A DNA stretch of 64,000 nucleotides from CAWKKW01 sp963850345 (GCA_963850345.1 CAWKKW010000007.1:25080-89079), one strand, 5' to 3'; shown: positions 54,192 through 62,981, counted from the first letter of the stretch. Program-made: numbers and translations. Notes: a model not told the origin generated them from the sequence alone.

Positions 54192-55151
54192 TCAAGGCCG
54201 CCGCTGCGGATGACTGCGCACCAGGTGCGCTCCCCGTAACTCTTCGCTGCTCACTGGCTGCGCTTCAAACAATGGAACGCCTGCCACCCGCAATTCGCTG
54301 GGGTGGTTGAACGCCGCGGGGAGTCTCACGATGTCGCCCGCCGCCAGGTTTTGCAACTGCCTTGCTGGAATCCGAACCGAGGCAAGCTGCAGGGCCGCGC
54401 CGAAGGAGATGCGACCCACCCGTTCGCGAATCCGCTCGCGGGTCTCCGGCGGATGTCGCCGCTGTCGTCCCCAGTCGCCGATCAACCGCCGCAGGATGGT
54501 GTTTGACACCACGGCTGGAAAGGCGAAGTTGAGCAGCCCGCTAGCGTCCGGCATCCGTATCTCAAAGCTGAGACACAGCGTCTTCTCCGTGACCGGCATG
54601 ATGCGCGCGATCTGTGTCTGCATCTGCCGCTTTTCGAAGTTGAAGTTCAAGCCCACCGGCTGCCAGGCGGAGCTCAGCTCGCGGCAGATCACGTCCACTA
54701 CGCTGGTGAGAATCGATTCTTCGATGTCGGTCAGCTCCCGCACCGGCCCCGGTTTGCCCTCGCCGCCCAGCAGGAGATCAATCATCGGCGGAGCCAGCGC
54801 CAGGTCCAGCTGCAGCACCGAGAGCGCCCCCAACGGCTCCAGGCGGATTGACCCGACGTACGCCACCTCAGGAATTCGCATCATGAATTCGCTGAACGGC
54901 ATCTGTTCGGCCGAGACCAGGTTCACCTGAAATTTGCTGCGCAGCCACACGCCCAGGTTGTGCGTCAGGTTGCGCGCGAACATGTCGTTGAGCAGGCTGA
55001 TGGCCCGCATCTGTTCGTTGTTGATTTGCCCGGCCCGGGCAAAACTGTAGGTCTGCTCCGGGGCAGGGGCTTCGGCAGCGGGCGGCTTGCTGCGGCTCCG
55101 CGCTGCCTGAAACAGAGCATCGATCTCGTCCTGCTTGAGTACCTTTTCCAT
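54192..55151 (-). CDS. fliM: Flagellar motor switch protein FliM
   Basis: C-ring protein that binds CheY-P and sets rotation direction. 319 residues: N-terminal EKVLKQDEIDALFQAA (the CheY-binding peptide LxQDEIDALF), a linker, the middle domain (RAISLLNDMFARNLTHNLGVWLRSKFQVNL, LSVLQLDLALAPPMIDLLLGG), and a C-terminal SPOA-type part. AAGGG precedes the ATG. Its first 187 bp overlap the extended end of fliA in another frame. Confidence 0.94.
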   Translation of the reverse strand: MEKVLKQDEIDALFQAARSRSKPPAAEAPAPEQTYSFARAGQINNEQMRAISLLNDMFARNLTHNLGVWLRSKFQVNLVSAEQMPFSEFMMRIPEVAYVGSIRLEPLGALSVLQLDLALAPPMIDLLLGGEGKPGPVRELTDIEESILTSVVDVICRELSSAWQPVGLNFNFEKRQMQTQIARIMPVTEKTLCLSFEIRMPDASGLLNFAFPAVVSNTILRRLIGDWGRQRRHPPETRERIRERVGRISFGAALQLASVRIPARQLQNLAAGDIVRLPAAFNHPSELRVAGVPLFEAQPVSSEELRGAHLVRSHPQRRP

Positions 55152-56095
55152 GACCCTTCCCGCTTATCGTCTGGCTGTTGCCCGCCTGGTTCGCGCGATC
55201 TCGGGACCCACCGGCCGCTGCTGACGAGGGCTTTTCGCTCCCCGCTGGAGCCAGATCCGCGAGCGACGACCCGCAGGTGAAGCACCGCCGACGCGTGAAT
55301 CTGAGATACCCGCGATTCGACCACGCCCAGCGTCAGCCCGATCTCCTTCATCGTCATCTCTTCGTGGTAGTAGAGCGTCATCACCAGCCGCTCGCGCTCC
55401 GGCAGCCCCTCGATCGCGTCCGCCAACCGCTGACGCATCTCTCCGCGCAGGCAGCGGAACAGAGGATCCTCCTCCGGTGCGGAAGGAACGTAGGCCAGCT
55501 CCTCTTCTCCTGAATCTTCCGAGTGTTCGATGTGCAGCGTGCCGATCTCCAGGCCTTTCAGCTGCCCCAGCAACTGTTGGTACTCGACCAGCTCGAGCTT
55601 CATCTCTTCTGCCACCTCAGCCTCGGTCGGCGGCCGGCGCACCCGTCCGGTGACTGCGCGAATCGCCTCTTCCACCGCCCTGCCCTTACGCCTGAGATCG
55701 CGCGGGCTCCAGTCGAGCGTGCGCAAACTGTCGAGAATCGCGCCCCGTATCCGGAACTGGGCATAACTCCGAAACTGCACCTTCTTCGCCGGATCGAACT
55801 TGCTGAAGGCATCGACCAGCCCCAGCACCCCGGCGCTGACCAGGTCTTCGAGGTCGACATGCTGCGGCAGCCGTTCGTGAATGCGCCGCGCGAGAAACCG
55901 CACCACCGGCAGATGCTCGATCATGATCCGCTCCTGCTCGGCGCTCAGCGCACCCGGCTGCCCCGTCTCAGCCGCCGCTTGATATGGACCGGCCATTGCC
56001 CCCTCCGGCACCTCTGTCATCCACGCTGTCTCCGGGGGATAACTCCCCCGCTCTCCTGCTTTCCGTTCGCTTCTGGTGATCTCTGCGCTCTGCAT
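54965..56095 (-). CDS. fliA: RNA polymerase sigma-28 factor FliA, overlong 3' end
   Basis: Flagellar late-gene sigma factor. Regions 2 (EHLPVVRFLARRIHERLPQHVDLEDLVSAGVLGLVDAFSKFDP ... FRSYAQFRIRGAILD), 3 (RRPPTEAEVAEEMKLE) and 4 (LPERERLVMTLYYHEEMTMKEIGLTLGVVESRVSQIHASA) are intact. After HLRVVARG the frame continues 98 more codons, the last 62 being fliM read out of frame. A normal FliA would end near here; another frame has a TAA at 55164-55166, 13 bp before the fliM ATG. So the 3' end may carry an indel. Start may be the ATG at 55996 (GGAGGGGG upstream) instead of 56095. Confidence 0.8.
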   Translation of the reverse strand: MQSAEITRSERKAGERGSYPPETAWMTEVPEGAMAGPYQAAAETGQPGALSAEQERIMIEHLPVVRFLARRIHERLPQHVDLEDLVSAGVLGLVDAFSKFDPAKKVQFRSYAQFRIRGAILDSLRTLDWSPRDLRRKGRAVEEAIRAVTGRVRRPPTEAEVAEEMKLELVEYQQLLGQLKGLEIGTLHIEHSEDSGEEELAYVPSAPEEDPLFRCLRGEMRQRLADAIEGLPERERLVMTLYYHEEMTMKEIGLTLGVVESRVSQIHASAVLHLRVVARGSGSSGERKALVSSGRWVPRSREPGGQQPDDKREGSWKRYSSRTRSMLCFRQRGAAASRPLPKPLPRSRPTVLPGPGKSTTNRCGPSACSTTCSRAT

Positions 56096-56142
56096 TCTGC
56101 CCCCTGCGTCTCAAACTGAATCCCAACCTCGTACTCATCCAC

Positions 56143-58254
56143 TCAGCGGATCGTGCCTGCCGCCTTTAAACGGCATTCCGACGGAATCTCGGCGGGAGAG
56201 AGAACCGTAATGCGCGGAACCATCGGCTCCAGCCACCGGCGCACGTGGTAGCGTGCCGGACTGGGGCATAGGAGCACGGGCAGGGCCGAAGCAGGCTGCG
56301 ACCCCATTAGCTGTTTCAAAGAATCGACCATGCGCCGCAGCAGCGGTGCAGGCCGCGGCTGCCCATCGGTCAACTGGCGCGACTCCGGCTGGAAGGTGCC
56401 CAGCAGCTCTTCTTCGAGAGAAGGCTCGAGCAGCAACACGCGCAGGCTTCCATCCGCATCGAGCAGCGGCTGCACGATCCGCCGGCACAGTGCCTGGCGC
56501 ACCATCTCCACCATGTGCGGCAGGCTCTTGTTCTGCCCCGCCGTCTCCACCAGCACTTCGAGAATCGTGCCCAGATCGCGAATCGAAACCTGCTCGCGCA
56601 ACAACTGCTGCAGCACGCGCTGCACCTCGCCCAGCGACAGCAGCTTGGGAATCAGCTCTTCCACCAGCTTCGGATGGCTCTCGTTCAGCCCATCCAGCAG
56701 CCGCTTGATCTCCGCGCGGTTCAGCAGTTCGTGGGCATGCTGCCGGATCAGCTCACCGATATGGGTACTGATCACGGTCACCGGCTCGACGACCGAATAG
56801 CCCGCCGCAATCGCCTGCTCTTCCATGCCGGGCGCGATCCAGCATGCGGCCACACCGAAGGCCGGTTCCCGCGTGCTCTTGCCTGGCAACGGCCGGCATT
56901 GCGGGTCGGCCGATACCGCCAGTACCGACTGGTTCTCGGTCTGCCAGCGCCCGATCTCGATGCCGCGAAGCGAGACTACGTATTCGCGCGGCTTCAGCCG
57001 CAGGTTGTCGGAGATGTGAATCGCGGGCACCAGAAATCCCAACTCTGACGCCAGGTGCCGGCGCAGCGTTCGTACACGGGTCAACATCTGCCCGCCCTGC
57101 TTCTCATCGACCAGCGGAATCAGCTGGAAGCCGATTTCGAGGCTCAGGTCGTCCATCTCCAACAACGCGGCCATGGACTCCATCTGCGTCTTCTCCGCCT
57201 GCTTCGGCTCCGCTTGGCTGGCGGCCGGCTGCGCCTGCTGACGATGCGCCAGCTTCCGGGCGCCATACGCCACTGCGGCCGACAGGCATAGGAACGCCAC
57301 TTTGGGCAGACCGGGCACCAGACACAAAGCCGCCAGTACGCCGCTGGTGATATACAGCGTGTTCACCCGGCTGAAGAGCTGCGTCCCCAGGTCCCCACCC
57401 AGCGTGCCCGCCGACGAAGCGCGAGTCAGCACCATGGCTCCAGCCACCGAGACCAGCAGCGATGGAATCATCGTGACCAGGCCATCGCCCACGGTCAGGA
57501 TCGTGTAGGTTCGCACCGCCTCCGACAGCGGCACGCCTTGCTGCAGCACTCCGATCAGCAGGCCGGCGATGATGTTGATCGCGGTGATCAGAATCGTGGC
57601 CACCGCGTCGCGCTGATTGAATCGCGCGGCTCCATCCATGGCTCCATAGAACTCGGCCTCGCGCGCAATCGCCTCGCGCCGCTTGCGCGCCGTGGCCTCA
57701 TCGATCGCCCCAGCGTTCAGGTCGGCATCGATCGCCATCTGCTTGCCGGGCAGCGCATCCAGCGTGAACCGCGCCGTCACCTCTGCGGTCCGCACCGCAC
57801 CATGACTCACCACCAGGAACTGGATCGCGATCAGCGCCAGGAACAGCACAAACCCCACCACATAATTGCCGCCCACCACGAACTGGCCGAACGCCTGAAT
57901 CACGTCGCCCGCCGCGGAGGTGCCTTCGCTGCCGTGCAGCAGAATGCGTCGGCTCGATGCGATGTTCAGCGAGAGCCGTAACAGGGTCAGCAGCAGCAGC
58001 AGCGTGGGAAAGACGGAAAAGTCCACCGCCCGCCTCACCTGCACGGCGGAGAGAAACACCAGCACGGCGGAGGCGATCGAGAGCGCCAGCAGGAGATCCA
58101 GCAGCATCGCCGGCATGGGAATCAGCATCACGAACACCAGGCTGATCGCCGAAACCGGCAGCAGCAGATCGCGCATACCCGCCAGCGCTTTGGCGGCAAA
58201 TCCGCCCGTCTTCTGCGGCCCGAGACCCGGCGCCGGCACCACGGCTGCGCTCAT
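56143..58254 (-). CDS. flhA: Flagellar export gate protein FlhA
   Basis: Proton-driven export component of the flagellar type III secretion system. About 703 residues: eight membrane helices in the first half with the FHIPEP-family signature region (LRLSLNIASSRRILLHG ... VVGGNYVVGFVLF) and RFTLDALPGKQMAIDADLNAGAIDE; a cytoplasmic C-terminal domain (LEIGFQLIPLVDEKQGG, EYVVSLRGIEIGRW). Reads without interruption, unlike fliP, fliR and flhB beside it. ATG at 58254 has AAGGAG six bases upstream. Confidence 0.95.
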   Translation of the reverse strand: MSAAVVPAPGLGPQKTGGFAAKALAGMRDLLLPVSAISLVFVMLIPMPAMLLDLLLALSIASAVLVFLSAVQVRRAVDFSVFPTLLLLLTLLRLSLNIASSRRILLHGSEGTSAAGDVIQAFGQFVVGGNYVVGFVLFLALIAIQFLVVSHGAVRTAEVTARFTLDALPGKQMAIDADLNAGAIDEATARKRREAIAREAEFYGAMDGAARFNQRDAVATILITAINIIAGLLIGVLQQGVPLSEAVRTYTILTVGDGLVTMIPSLLVSVAGAMVLTRASSAGTLGGDLGTQLFSRVNTLYITSGVLAALCLVPGLPKVAFLCLSAAVAYGARKLAHRQQAQPAASQAEPKQAEKTQMESMAALLEMDDLSLEIGFQLIPLVDEKQGGQMLTRVRTLRRHLASELGFLVPAIHISDNLRLKPREYVVSLRGIEIGRWQTENQSVLAVSADPQCRPLPGKSTREPAFGVAACWIAPGMEEQAIAAGYSVVEPVTVISTHIGELIRQHAHELLNRAEIKRLLDGLNESHPKLVEELIPKLLSLGEVQRVLQQLLREQVSIRDLGTILEVLVETAGQNKSLPHMVEMVRQALCRRIVQPLLDADGSLRVLLLEPSLEEELLGTFQPESRQLTDGQPRPAPLLRRMVDSLKQLMGSQPASALPVLLCPSPARYHVRRWLEPMVPRITVLSPAEIPSECRLKAAGTIR

Positions 58255-58264
58255 ACGTTCTCCT

Positions 58265-59505
58265 TCACTGACTGTCATTCCTCATGGGCTGCGAATTTCC
58301 TGCATCCCGCGGTCTCGAACTCTGTTGGCTTGCACTCTGTGTGCTTGAGCTCTGTGGGCTTGAACTCTGTGTGCTTGCGCTCTGTGGGCTTGAGCTCCGC
58401 GAGTTTGCGCCGGCTCCAGGAACTGCCGACGCTGCCGTACGCTCCTCCTGCTGGCGCCGCCGCATCTTCTCTTCCACTTCCTTGCGGTACAGATAGGCGA
58501 GGATGCCGGCCACCGCGGCGTACAGCTCCAGCGGAATCGCCTGCCCCGGCTCGACCGATTTGAAGAGAGATCTGGCCAGCGGAGGATTCTCGACAATCGG
58601 CACTCCCGCCCAGCGCGCCTCTTTCTTGATCGCCTCGGCCATCAGGTTTCTGCCCTTGGCCAGCACCCTCGGCGTGTCCATGGTCTCGAAGTCGAAACTC
58701 AGCGCCACGGCATAGTGCGTGGGATTTGTAATCACCACGGTTGCCTGACTCACATCCGCCTGCAGCTTGCGCCCGCGCATCTGGCGTTGCAGGTTGCGAA
58801 TGCGTCCCCGGGTCTCCGGGCTTCCTTCCGATTCCTTGAACTCGTCGCGCATCTCCTGCTTGCTCATCCGCAACCGGCGGTTCCAGCTCTGCCACTCCAG
58901 GCCGTAGTCCACCAGCGACCAGCCGAAGAGAATCCAGGCCGTGTCCTTCAGCAGCGCATATCCGTCGGCAAACATCGCCGGCAACCGCGTCAGGCTCATG
59001 GCGGGAATCGCCTCCTGCTGTCTCAGCTTGCCCACCGCCAGCACCAGCACAATCGAGGCGGGCAGCAGCGACTTGCCCAGCCGCGATGCCGCCTGCGCCG
59101 AAAAGAGGTTCTTCAAATTGCTGCCGGGATTCAGGCGGCTGAACTTCGGCTGCAGCGCGGGAAGATGAACTCCGCTGCCCTGCGCCAAACCCGCGGCCAG
59201 CGCCCCCGCAAACACCGCGGCAAAGATGAGCCCAATGGGCCACAAGCGCCAGCAGCGCGGTCTGCCGCATCGCCAACCCAAGCGGTACGCTGCTCTCCCA
59301 TGCCTCGCCCGTTCCCATCGCGAGAAACTGCCGGTACGCTCCGTTCCACAACTCGACCCAACGCGGCCCCAGAGCGCCCAGCGTCATCACTCCCGCCAAG
59401 CGTCGCTCCGGCAGCAAGCAGGTCGCGGCTGCGCGGCCGATCGCCCTCCTCCTTCGCCTTCTGGCGCCGGCGGGGTGTCGCCTGCTCTGTGCGTTCACCG
59501 GCCAT
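58265..59505 (-). pseudogene. flhB: Flagellar export protein FlhB, two +1 frameshifts
   Basis: Substrate-specificity switch of the flagellar export apparatus. The protein is spread over three frames: residues 1-36 (AGERTEQATPRRRQKAKEEG, typical FlhB start) in one, GVMTLGALGPRWVELWNGAY to LAMRQTALLAL in a second, and PIGLIFAAVFAGALAAGL onwards in a third. The self-cleavage motif NPTHYAVAL is intact in the last part. Removing one base near 59392-59397 and one near 59237-59241 restores a continuous protein of about 412 residues. The C terminus bears a 15-bp repeat tail. Either a decayed gene or two sequence errors. Confidence 0.88.
58320..58409. repeat. 15-bp tandem repeat in the 3' end of flhB
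   Basis: Six adjacent units of 15 bp of the form CTCTGTGGGCTTGAA with small variations. They lie in frame in flhB (minus strand) and encode alternating Ser-Ser-Pro-Gln-like and Ser-Thr-Gln-Ser-like pentapeptides, so length can change without breaking the frame. Confidence 0.88.
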
Positions 59506-59511
59506 GGCAGC

Positions 59512-60310
59512 TCACAGGCGAACGACTCCTTGCCGCAGCAGGCTCATCGCTTGATCCAGCAGTGCGTCAAATCTCGCCTCGAGAAAACGCGGCCACAAAG
59601 CCAGCGAGCCCAGCAATCCCAGGTATCCAAGCGTGGTCTTGGCCGGCACCGTAATCGCCAGCACCGGCAATTGCGGCGAAAGCTTGGCCAGCAGCGCAAC
59701 CGAGAGCTCCACCAGCACCGTCGCCGCAATGACTGGAGCCGAAAGTTGCAGTGCGGCAATGAACACGCCTCCAGTCATCCCGATCAGCGCCAGCCCGGTG
59801 CGTCCGCTGATCAGCGTCGCGCCCACCGGCGCCAGCGCAAAGCTGCGGATCACCGCAGCGATCAACACCCGGTCCAGACCCGCTGCAATCAGCACCATGC
59901 CGCCCAGCAGCGAAAACATCTGCCCCAGCACCGGCGTCTGCACCTGCGAATTGGGGTCCATCAGGTTTACCAGGGAAAAGCTGAACTGCAGGCCCATCAC
60001 CTGTCCGGCAAACACCAGCAGCTCGTTCAACAACGAAAGCGACAGCCCGAAGAGCATCCCCGCCAGCACTTCGCCCAACACCGGCAGCACACCCAGGCTC
60101 ACATGCGCGTCGGGAAGCGCGGCCACCACCGGCGCCAGTAGAATCGAGAGCGCCAGCACGAAGACCGCTTTCACCCGCGCCGGAATTGCCTGCGAGGAGA
60201 ACATGGGCGCAAACACCATCAGCCCGCTCAATCGAATCATGACCAGGACCATGGAGCTCAGGATAGCTGCCCCAGCTGCTCATCCCGTTCTGTATCCATG
60301 GCAGTGTCAT
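59512..60310 (-). pseudogene. fliR: Flagellar export protein FliR, +1 frameshift near the start
   Basis: Export-gate membrane protein. Most of it reads in one frame from 60252 (MVLVMIRLSGLMVFAPMFSSQAIP ... GQVMGLQFSFSLVNLMDPNSQ ... ATVLVELSVALLAKLSPQ). The natural N terminus lies upstream in another frame, from an ATG at 60310, 14 bp after fliQ: MTLPWIQNGMSSW. Deleting one base from the CCCC at 60270-60273 joins the two into a normal-looking first helix and gives about 265 residues, the usual FliR length. Starting at the internal ATG 60252 would cut into helix one and has no ribosome-binding site. Confidence 0.82.
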
Positions 60311-60324
60311 ATTCGGCGGCTCGC

Positions 60325-60594
60325 CTAGCCGAGATAGCGGTGAAAGTCGGTGAACAGCAGCAGCGTGTAGGTGACCAGCCGGCGAATGAACCACGGCATC
60401 CCGGCCAGCATCAGCGCCGCCACCACCAGCAGGCGGGGCACCGTCGACAGCGTCTGGTCCTGCAGAGACGTCAGGGTCTGCATCAGGCTGAGCACGAAGC
60501 TCACTGCCAACGCGGTAATCAGCACCGGCAGGCTCAGCATCAGGGCCTCGAGCAGCAGGTGCCGCATCAGTTCCGCCACCTGGTCGCTACTCAT
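60325..60594 (-). CDS. fliQ: Flagellar export protein FliQ
   Basis: Small export-gate protein with two membrane helices (LMLSLPVLITALAVSFVLSLMQ and VPRLLVVAALMLAGMPWFIRRL) and the family-typical TSLQDQTLSTVPRL in between. 89 residues, the standard length. GGAGGAG before the ATG. It lies between fliP (25 bp) and fliR (14 bp), the conserved order, and is intact. Confidence 0.95.
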   Translation of the reverse strand: MSSDQVAELMRHLLLEALMLSLPVLITALAVSFVLSLMQTLTSLQDQTLSTVPRLLVVAALMLAGMPWFIRRLVTYTLLLFTDFHRYLG

Positions 60595-60619
60595 CGCGCT
60601 CCTCCATCTCCGAACGGGG

Positions 60620-61310
60620 TTAGAAACTCTTCAGCAACGAACCCGCCAGCAGGTTCCAGCCGTCCACCATCACAAACAGCAGAATCTTGAGCGGCGTGGA
60701 CAACACCACCGGCGGCAGTTGAAACATGCCAATCGAAGTCGTAATCGAAGCGATCACCAGATCCACCAGCAGAAACGGCAGAAACAGCACCGCCCCGATC
60801 TGAAAGCCGGCCTTCAACTCCGACAGAATGTACGCGGGCACCACCACCCGCAGCGGCAGGTCCTCGGGCCGCGCCGGCCGTGCTGGTCAACGCAGCGGCA
60901 GAGAACAGCGCTAGATCCTTCTCGCGCGCGTACTTCAACATGAATCTTCGCGGCGGATCGCTGCCCCGCTCGATCGCCTCCCAGCCGCTGATCTGTCCCT
61001 GGCGAAACGGCTCCACCGCCTGCTGGTTCACCGCCACCAGCACCGGCTGCATCAGGAACCAGGTCATGAACAGCCCCAGCCCCATCAGCGTCTGGTTGCT
61101 CGGCGCCGTCTGCGTTCCCAGCGCCTGGCGCAGAAAGTGAAACACCACCAGCAGCCGCACCATCGGCGTCATCGACAGCAGCAGCGCGGGCAACAGCGTC
61201 AGCAGCGTCAGCGTGAACACAATCGTCCAGGGCACCTGGTTGTTGCCCGGAAGCTCGAGCCCCGGCAGCTTCGCCGGATGAGCCGCTGCGAACAAGAACA
61301 TCAGCGTCAC
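60620..61310 (-). pseudogene. fliP: Flagellar export protein FliP, +1 frameshift
   Basis: Core export-gate protein. The first two thirds read from GTG 61310 (VPWTIVFTLTLLTLLPALLLSMTPMVRLLVVFHFLRQALGTQTAP to KYAREKDLALF); the last third is in another frame (PEDLPLRVVVPAYILSELKAGF, LLFVMVDGWNLLAGSLLKSF). Removing one base at 60866-60870 joins them into about 229 residues. If the shift is real, the frame from 61310 makes 239 residues with a nonsense C-terminal half and no function. GTG overlaps the fliO stop by four bases. Confidence 0.85.
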
Positions 61311-61711
61311 GAGCGTCTCCCCATCAGACTTCCGCGATCCGCTCTTATGTGTAACCGTGGCGGTTGCCTATCCTGTCGACTCATCTTCGGCGAAAGATCG
61401 GCCAGCAACGAAATCTCCTCCGCGCCGCTGGCGACCAGGAACTCCCGTCCGCGACACGTCACAATCAGCAGCACTTTTTTCGGACCGACGCTAAGACGTT
61501 CACTGACCTTCAACCGGTCTGCATTCGACGCCGGCCGGTGCGCCCGGGTCTTGCTCCACCAGCCAGCGACCGCCGCTACCGAGCCGAGCAGCCTCTCCTT
61601 CCAGTCCCGCCGTATCCCCCGCGTTCCGTATCCGCCGATCGCTTCCATACTCCCCTTCACTGTTCGCAATTGCATCCAGCTCTTCGCCGGCGCCTGCCAT
61701 CGCGACAACAT
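61307..61711 (-). CDS. fliO: Flagellar assembly protein FliO
   Basis: Helper for FliP assembly in the membrane. The FliO-type cytoplasmic domain is clear: LKVSERLSVGPKKVLLIVTCRGREFLVASGAEEISLL. The N-terminal membrane segment is weak (LLGSVAAVAGWW only), which is odd for FliO. 134 residues from 61711; an ATG at 61648 is another start. Position right before fliP with a four-base overlap supports the call. Confidence 0.78.
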   Translation of the reverse strand: MLSRWQAPAKSWMQLRTVKGSMEAIGGYGTRGIRRDWKERLLGSVAAVAGWWSKTRAHRPASNADRLKVSERLSVGPKKVLLIVTCRGREFLVASGAEEISLLADLSPKMSRQDRQPPRLHIRADRGSLMGRRS

Positions 61712-61716
61712 GCCCG

Positions 61717-62055
61717 TTAGAACAGGCGCGTCACGCGCACCGCGAGCTTCTGGTCCACCACTTCAAACTCGGTCCACACCAGCTGCACCTTCCCCGACCA
61801 CAGCGGAAGATCTTCCGTCACCGGCCACTGCGTTTTGAGCACGGTTCCCTTTTTCAAATTCAAGAGGTCTTGAACCCGGAAGGAAGTCAGCGGCACACAC
61901 ACATCCAGCTGCACCGGAAGCGGTGGCACCTCGGCACTCTCGGGCCAAACCGGCGCCGCTTGCCCCTGGACCGCGTCGGTGCGAACCAAGGATTGCCCCT
62001 GAGCCGGATTCGGCTCGATCGGATGGCCCTGCGCGGCGGCTGGTTCGGAACTCAT
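61717..62055 (-). CDS. FliN-like SPOA-domain protein, short form
   Basis: 112 residues: a Pro/Gln-rich N-terminal part and one SPOA domain (VQLDVCVPLTSFRVQDLLNLKKGTVLKTQWPV ... VVDQKLAVRVTRL), the fold of the FliN C terminus. It is the second FliN-like gene in the block besides the long one at 53226. First gene of the block, 5 bp before fliO; it may act as the FliN partner of the other, or as a SpaO-like accessory. No strong ribosome-binding site. Confidence 0.8.
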   Translation of the reverse strand: MSSEPAAAQGHPIEPNPAQGQSLVRTDAVQGQAAPVWPESAEVPPLPVQLDVCVPLTSFRVQDLLNLKKGTVLKTQWPVTEDLPLWSGKVQLVWTEFEVVDQKLAVRVTRLF

Positions 62056-62193
62056 GCCGCAGAGAAGTGCAGATGGGTGACCGGAGATGGGACAGAAAAG
62101 ATTAGAAAACTCTCAGAGAAGGCGCAGAGCCCGCGCATGCCTCCACAGACGCCGCATCCGCAGCAGCACAATCCGCTCTAGAATCTCGGCCGG

Positions 62194-62222
62194 ATTGAGA
62201 CCTGGGCCGAATTGAGACCTGG
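62194..62222. repeat. Direct repeats in the divergent upstream region
   Basis: ATTGAGACCTGG occurs at 62194-62205 and again at 62211-62222 (17-bp period), followed by weaker related units (GAAACCTGCGCC). They lie in the 251-bp region between the flagellar block (minus) and the hydrolase gene (plus), so they could be a tandem operator. Confidence 0.45.
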
Positions 62223-62306
62223 CCCAAACGAAACCTGCGCCGAAACAAGACGCCGGTCCCCACGCCTCCGCCCGACGCCCAGCCGCGCAAGCGCATCTCT
62301 CTACCT

Positions 62307-62951
62307 ATGGCTACCTATGCGAGCGGCGATCGCTCCATCCGCATCGATCAGCATGAACCCGCCGGCGCCGGACCTTCTCCCGCTCTCCTGCTCCTGCACG
62401 GCTCTGGGGGTGCCGTCTCCTATTGGCTCCATCAGTTCACGCCCATGCTGGCGGCCAGCGGCTTCGCCATCTACGCGCCCCACTACTTCGACAAGACCGG
62501 CACGCAACGAGCCACCGCCGAGATGATTCTTGACGGCCAGCACTTTCCCCAATGGCTCCAGGCTGCTGCCGACGCCATCGCGCATGTCGCCGCACGGCCC
62601 AAGGTGGATGCCCGCCGCATCGGCGTCCTCGGAATTTCCCTTGGAGGCTACCTCGCTACCGCGCTTGCCATTGACGAACGCCGCATCCGCGCTGCCGTCG
62701 AACTCTCCGGCGGCGTTCCCCCGGGTTGGGAATTGCGCGCCTCCTCCGCCATGGCGCCCATGCTGGTCCTTCATGGAGAACAGGACTCCATCGTTCCCGT
62801 CTCAGAAGCGCGCAAACTCGAAACCCTTCTCAAGCGCCACCAGATCCCATCGCAGCTGGAGATCTTCCCCAACGAGACGCACTGGTTCTCACCCGCCGCG
62901 CAGCTCAAGCTGCTCATGCTCTGCGGCCAGTTCCTCTCCAAACATTTGTAA
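62307..62951 (+). CDS. Alpha/beta hydrolase, dienelactone hydrolase-like
   Basis: 214 residues. LLLLHGSGGAVSYW is the oxyanion-loop region, the nucleophile Ser is in GVLGISLGGYLA, the Asp in LHGEQDSIVP and the His in NETHWFSP. Unlike the enzyme at 40917 it has Ser instead of Cys, so it is an esterase/peptidase-type member. No signal peptide. Substrate unknown. Divergent from the flagellar block, reading frame intact. Confidence 0.85.
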   Translation: MATYASGDRSIRIDQHEPAGAGPSPALLLLHGSGGAVSYWLHQFTPMLAASGFAIYAPHYFDKTGTQRATAEMILDGQHFPQWLQAAADAIAHVAARPKVDARRIGVLGISLGGYLATALAIDERRIRAAVELSGGVPPGWELRASSAMAPMLVLHGEQDSIVPVSEARKLETLLKRHQIPSQLEIFPNETHWFSPAAQLKLLMLCGQFLSKHL

Positions 62952-62981
62952 CGTTGTTTGATCTGATCGCGCGACCCGCGC

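Noticed and set aside
59237..60870. Programmed +1 frameshifting in flhB, fliR and fliP
   Set aside because: No shared slippery heptamer or downstream stem is visible, the shifts fall at unrelated places of each protein, and flhB would need two; error or decay is simpler.
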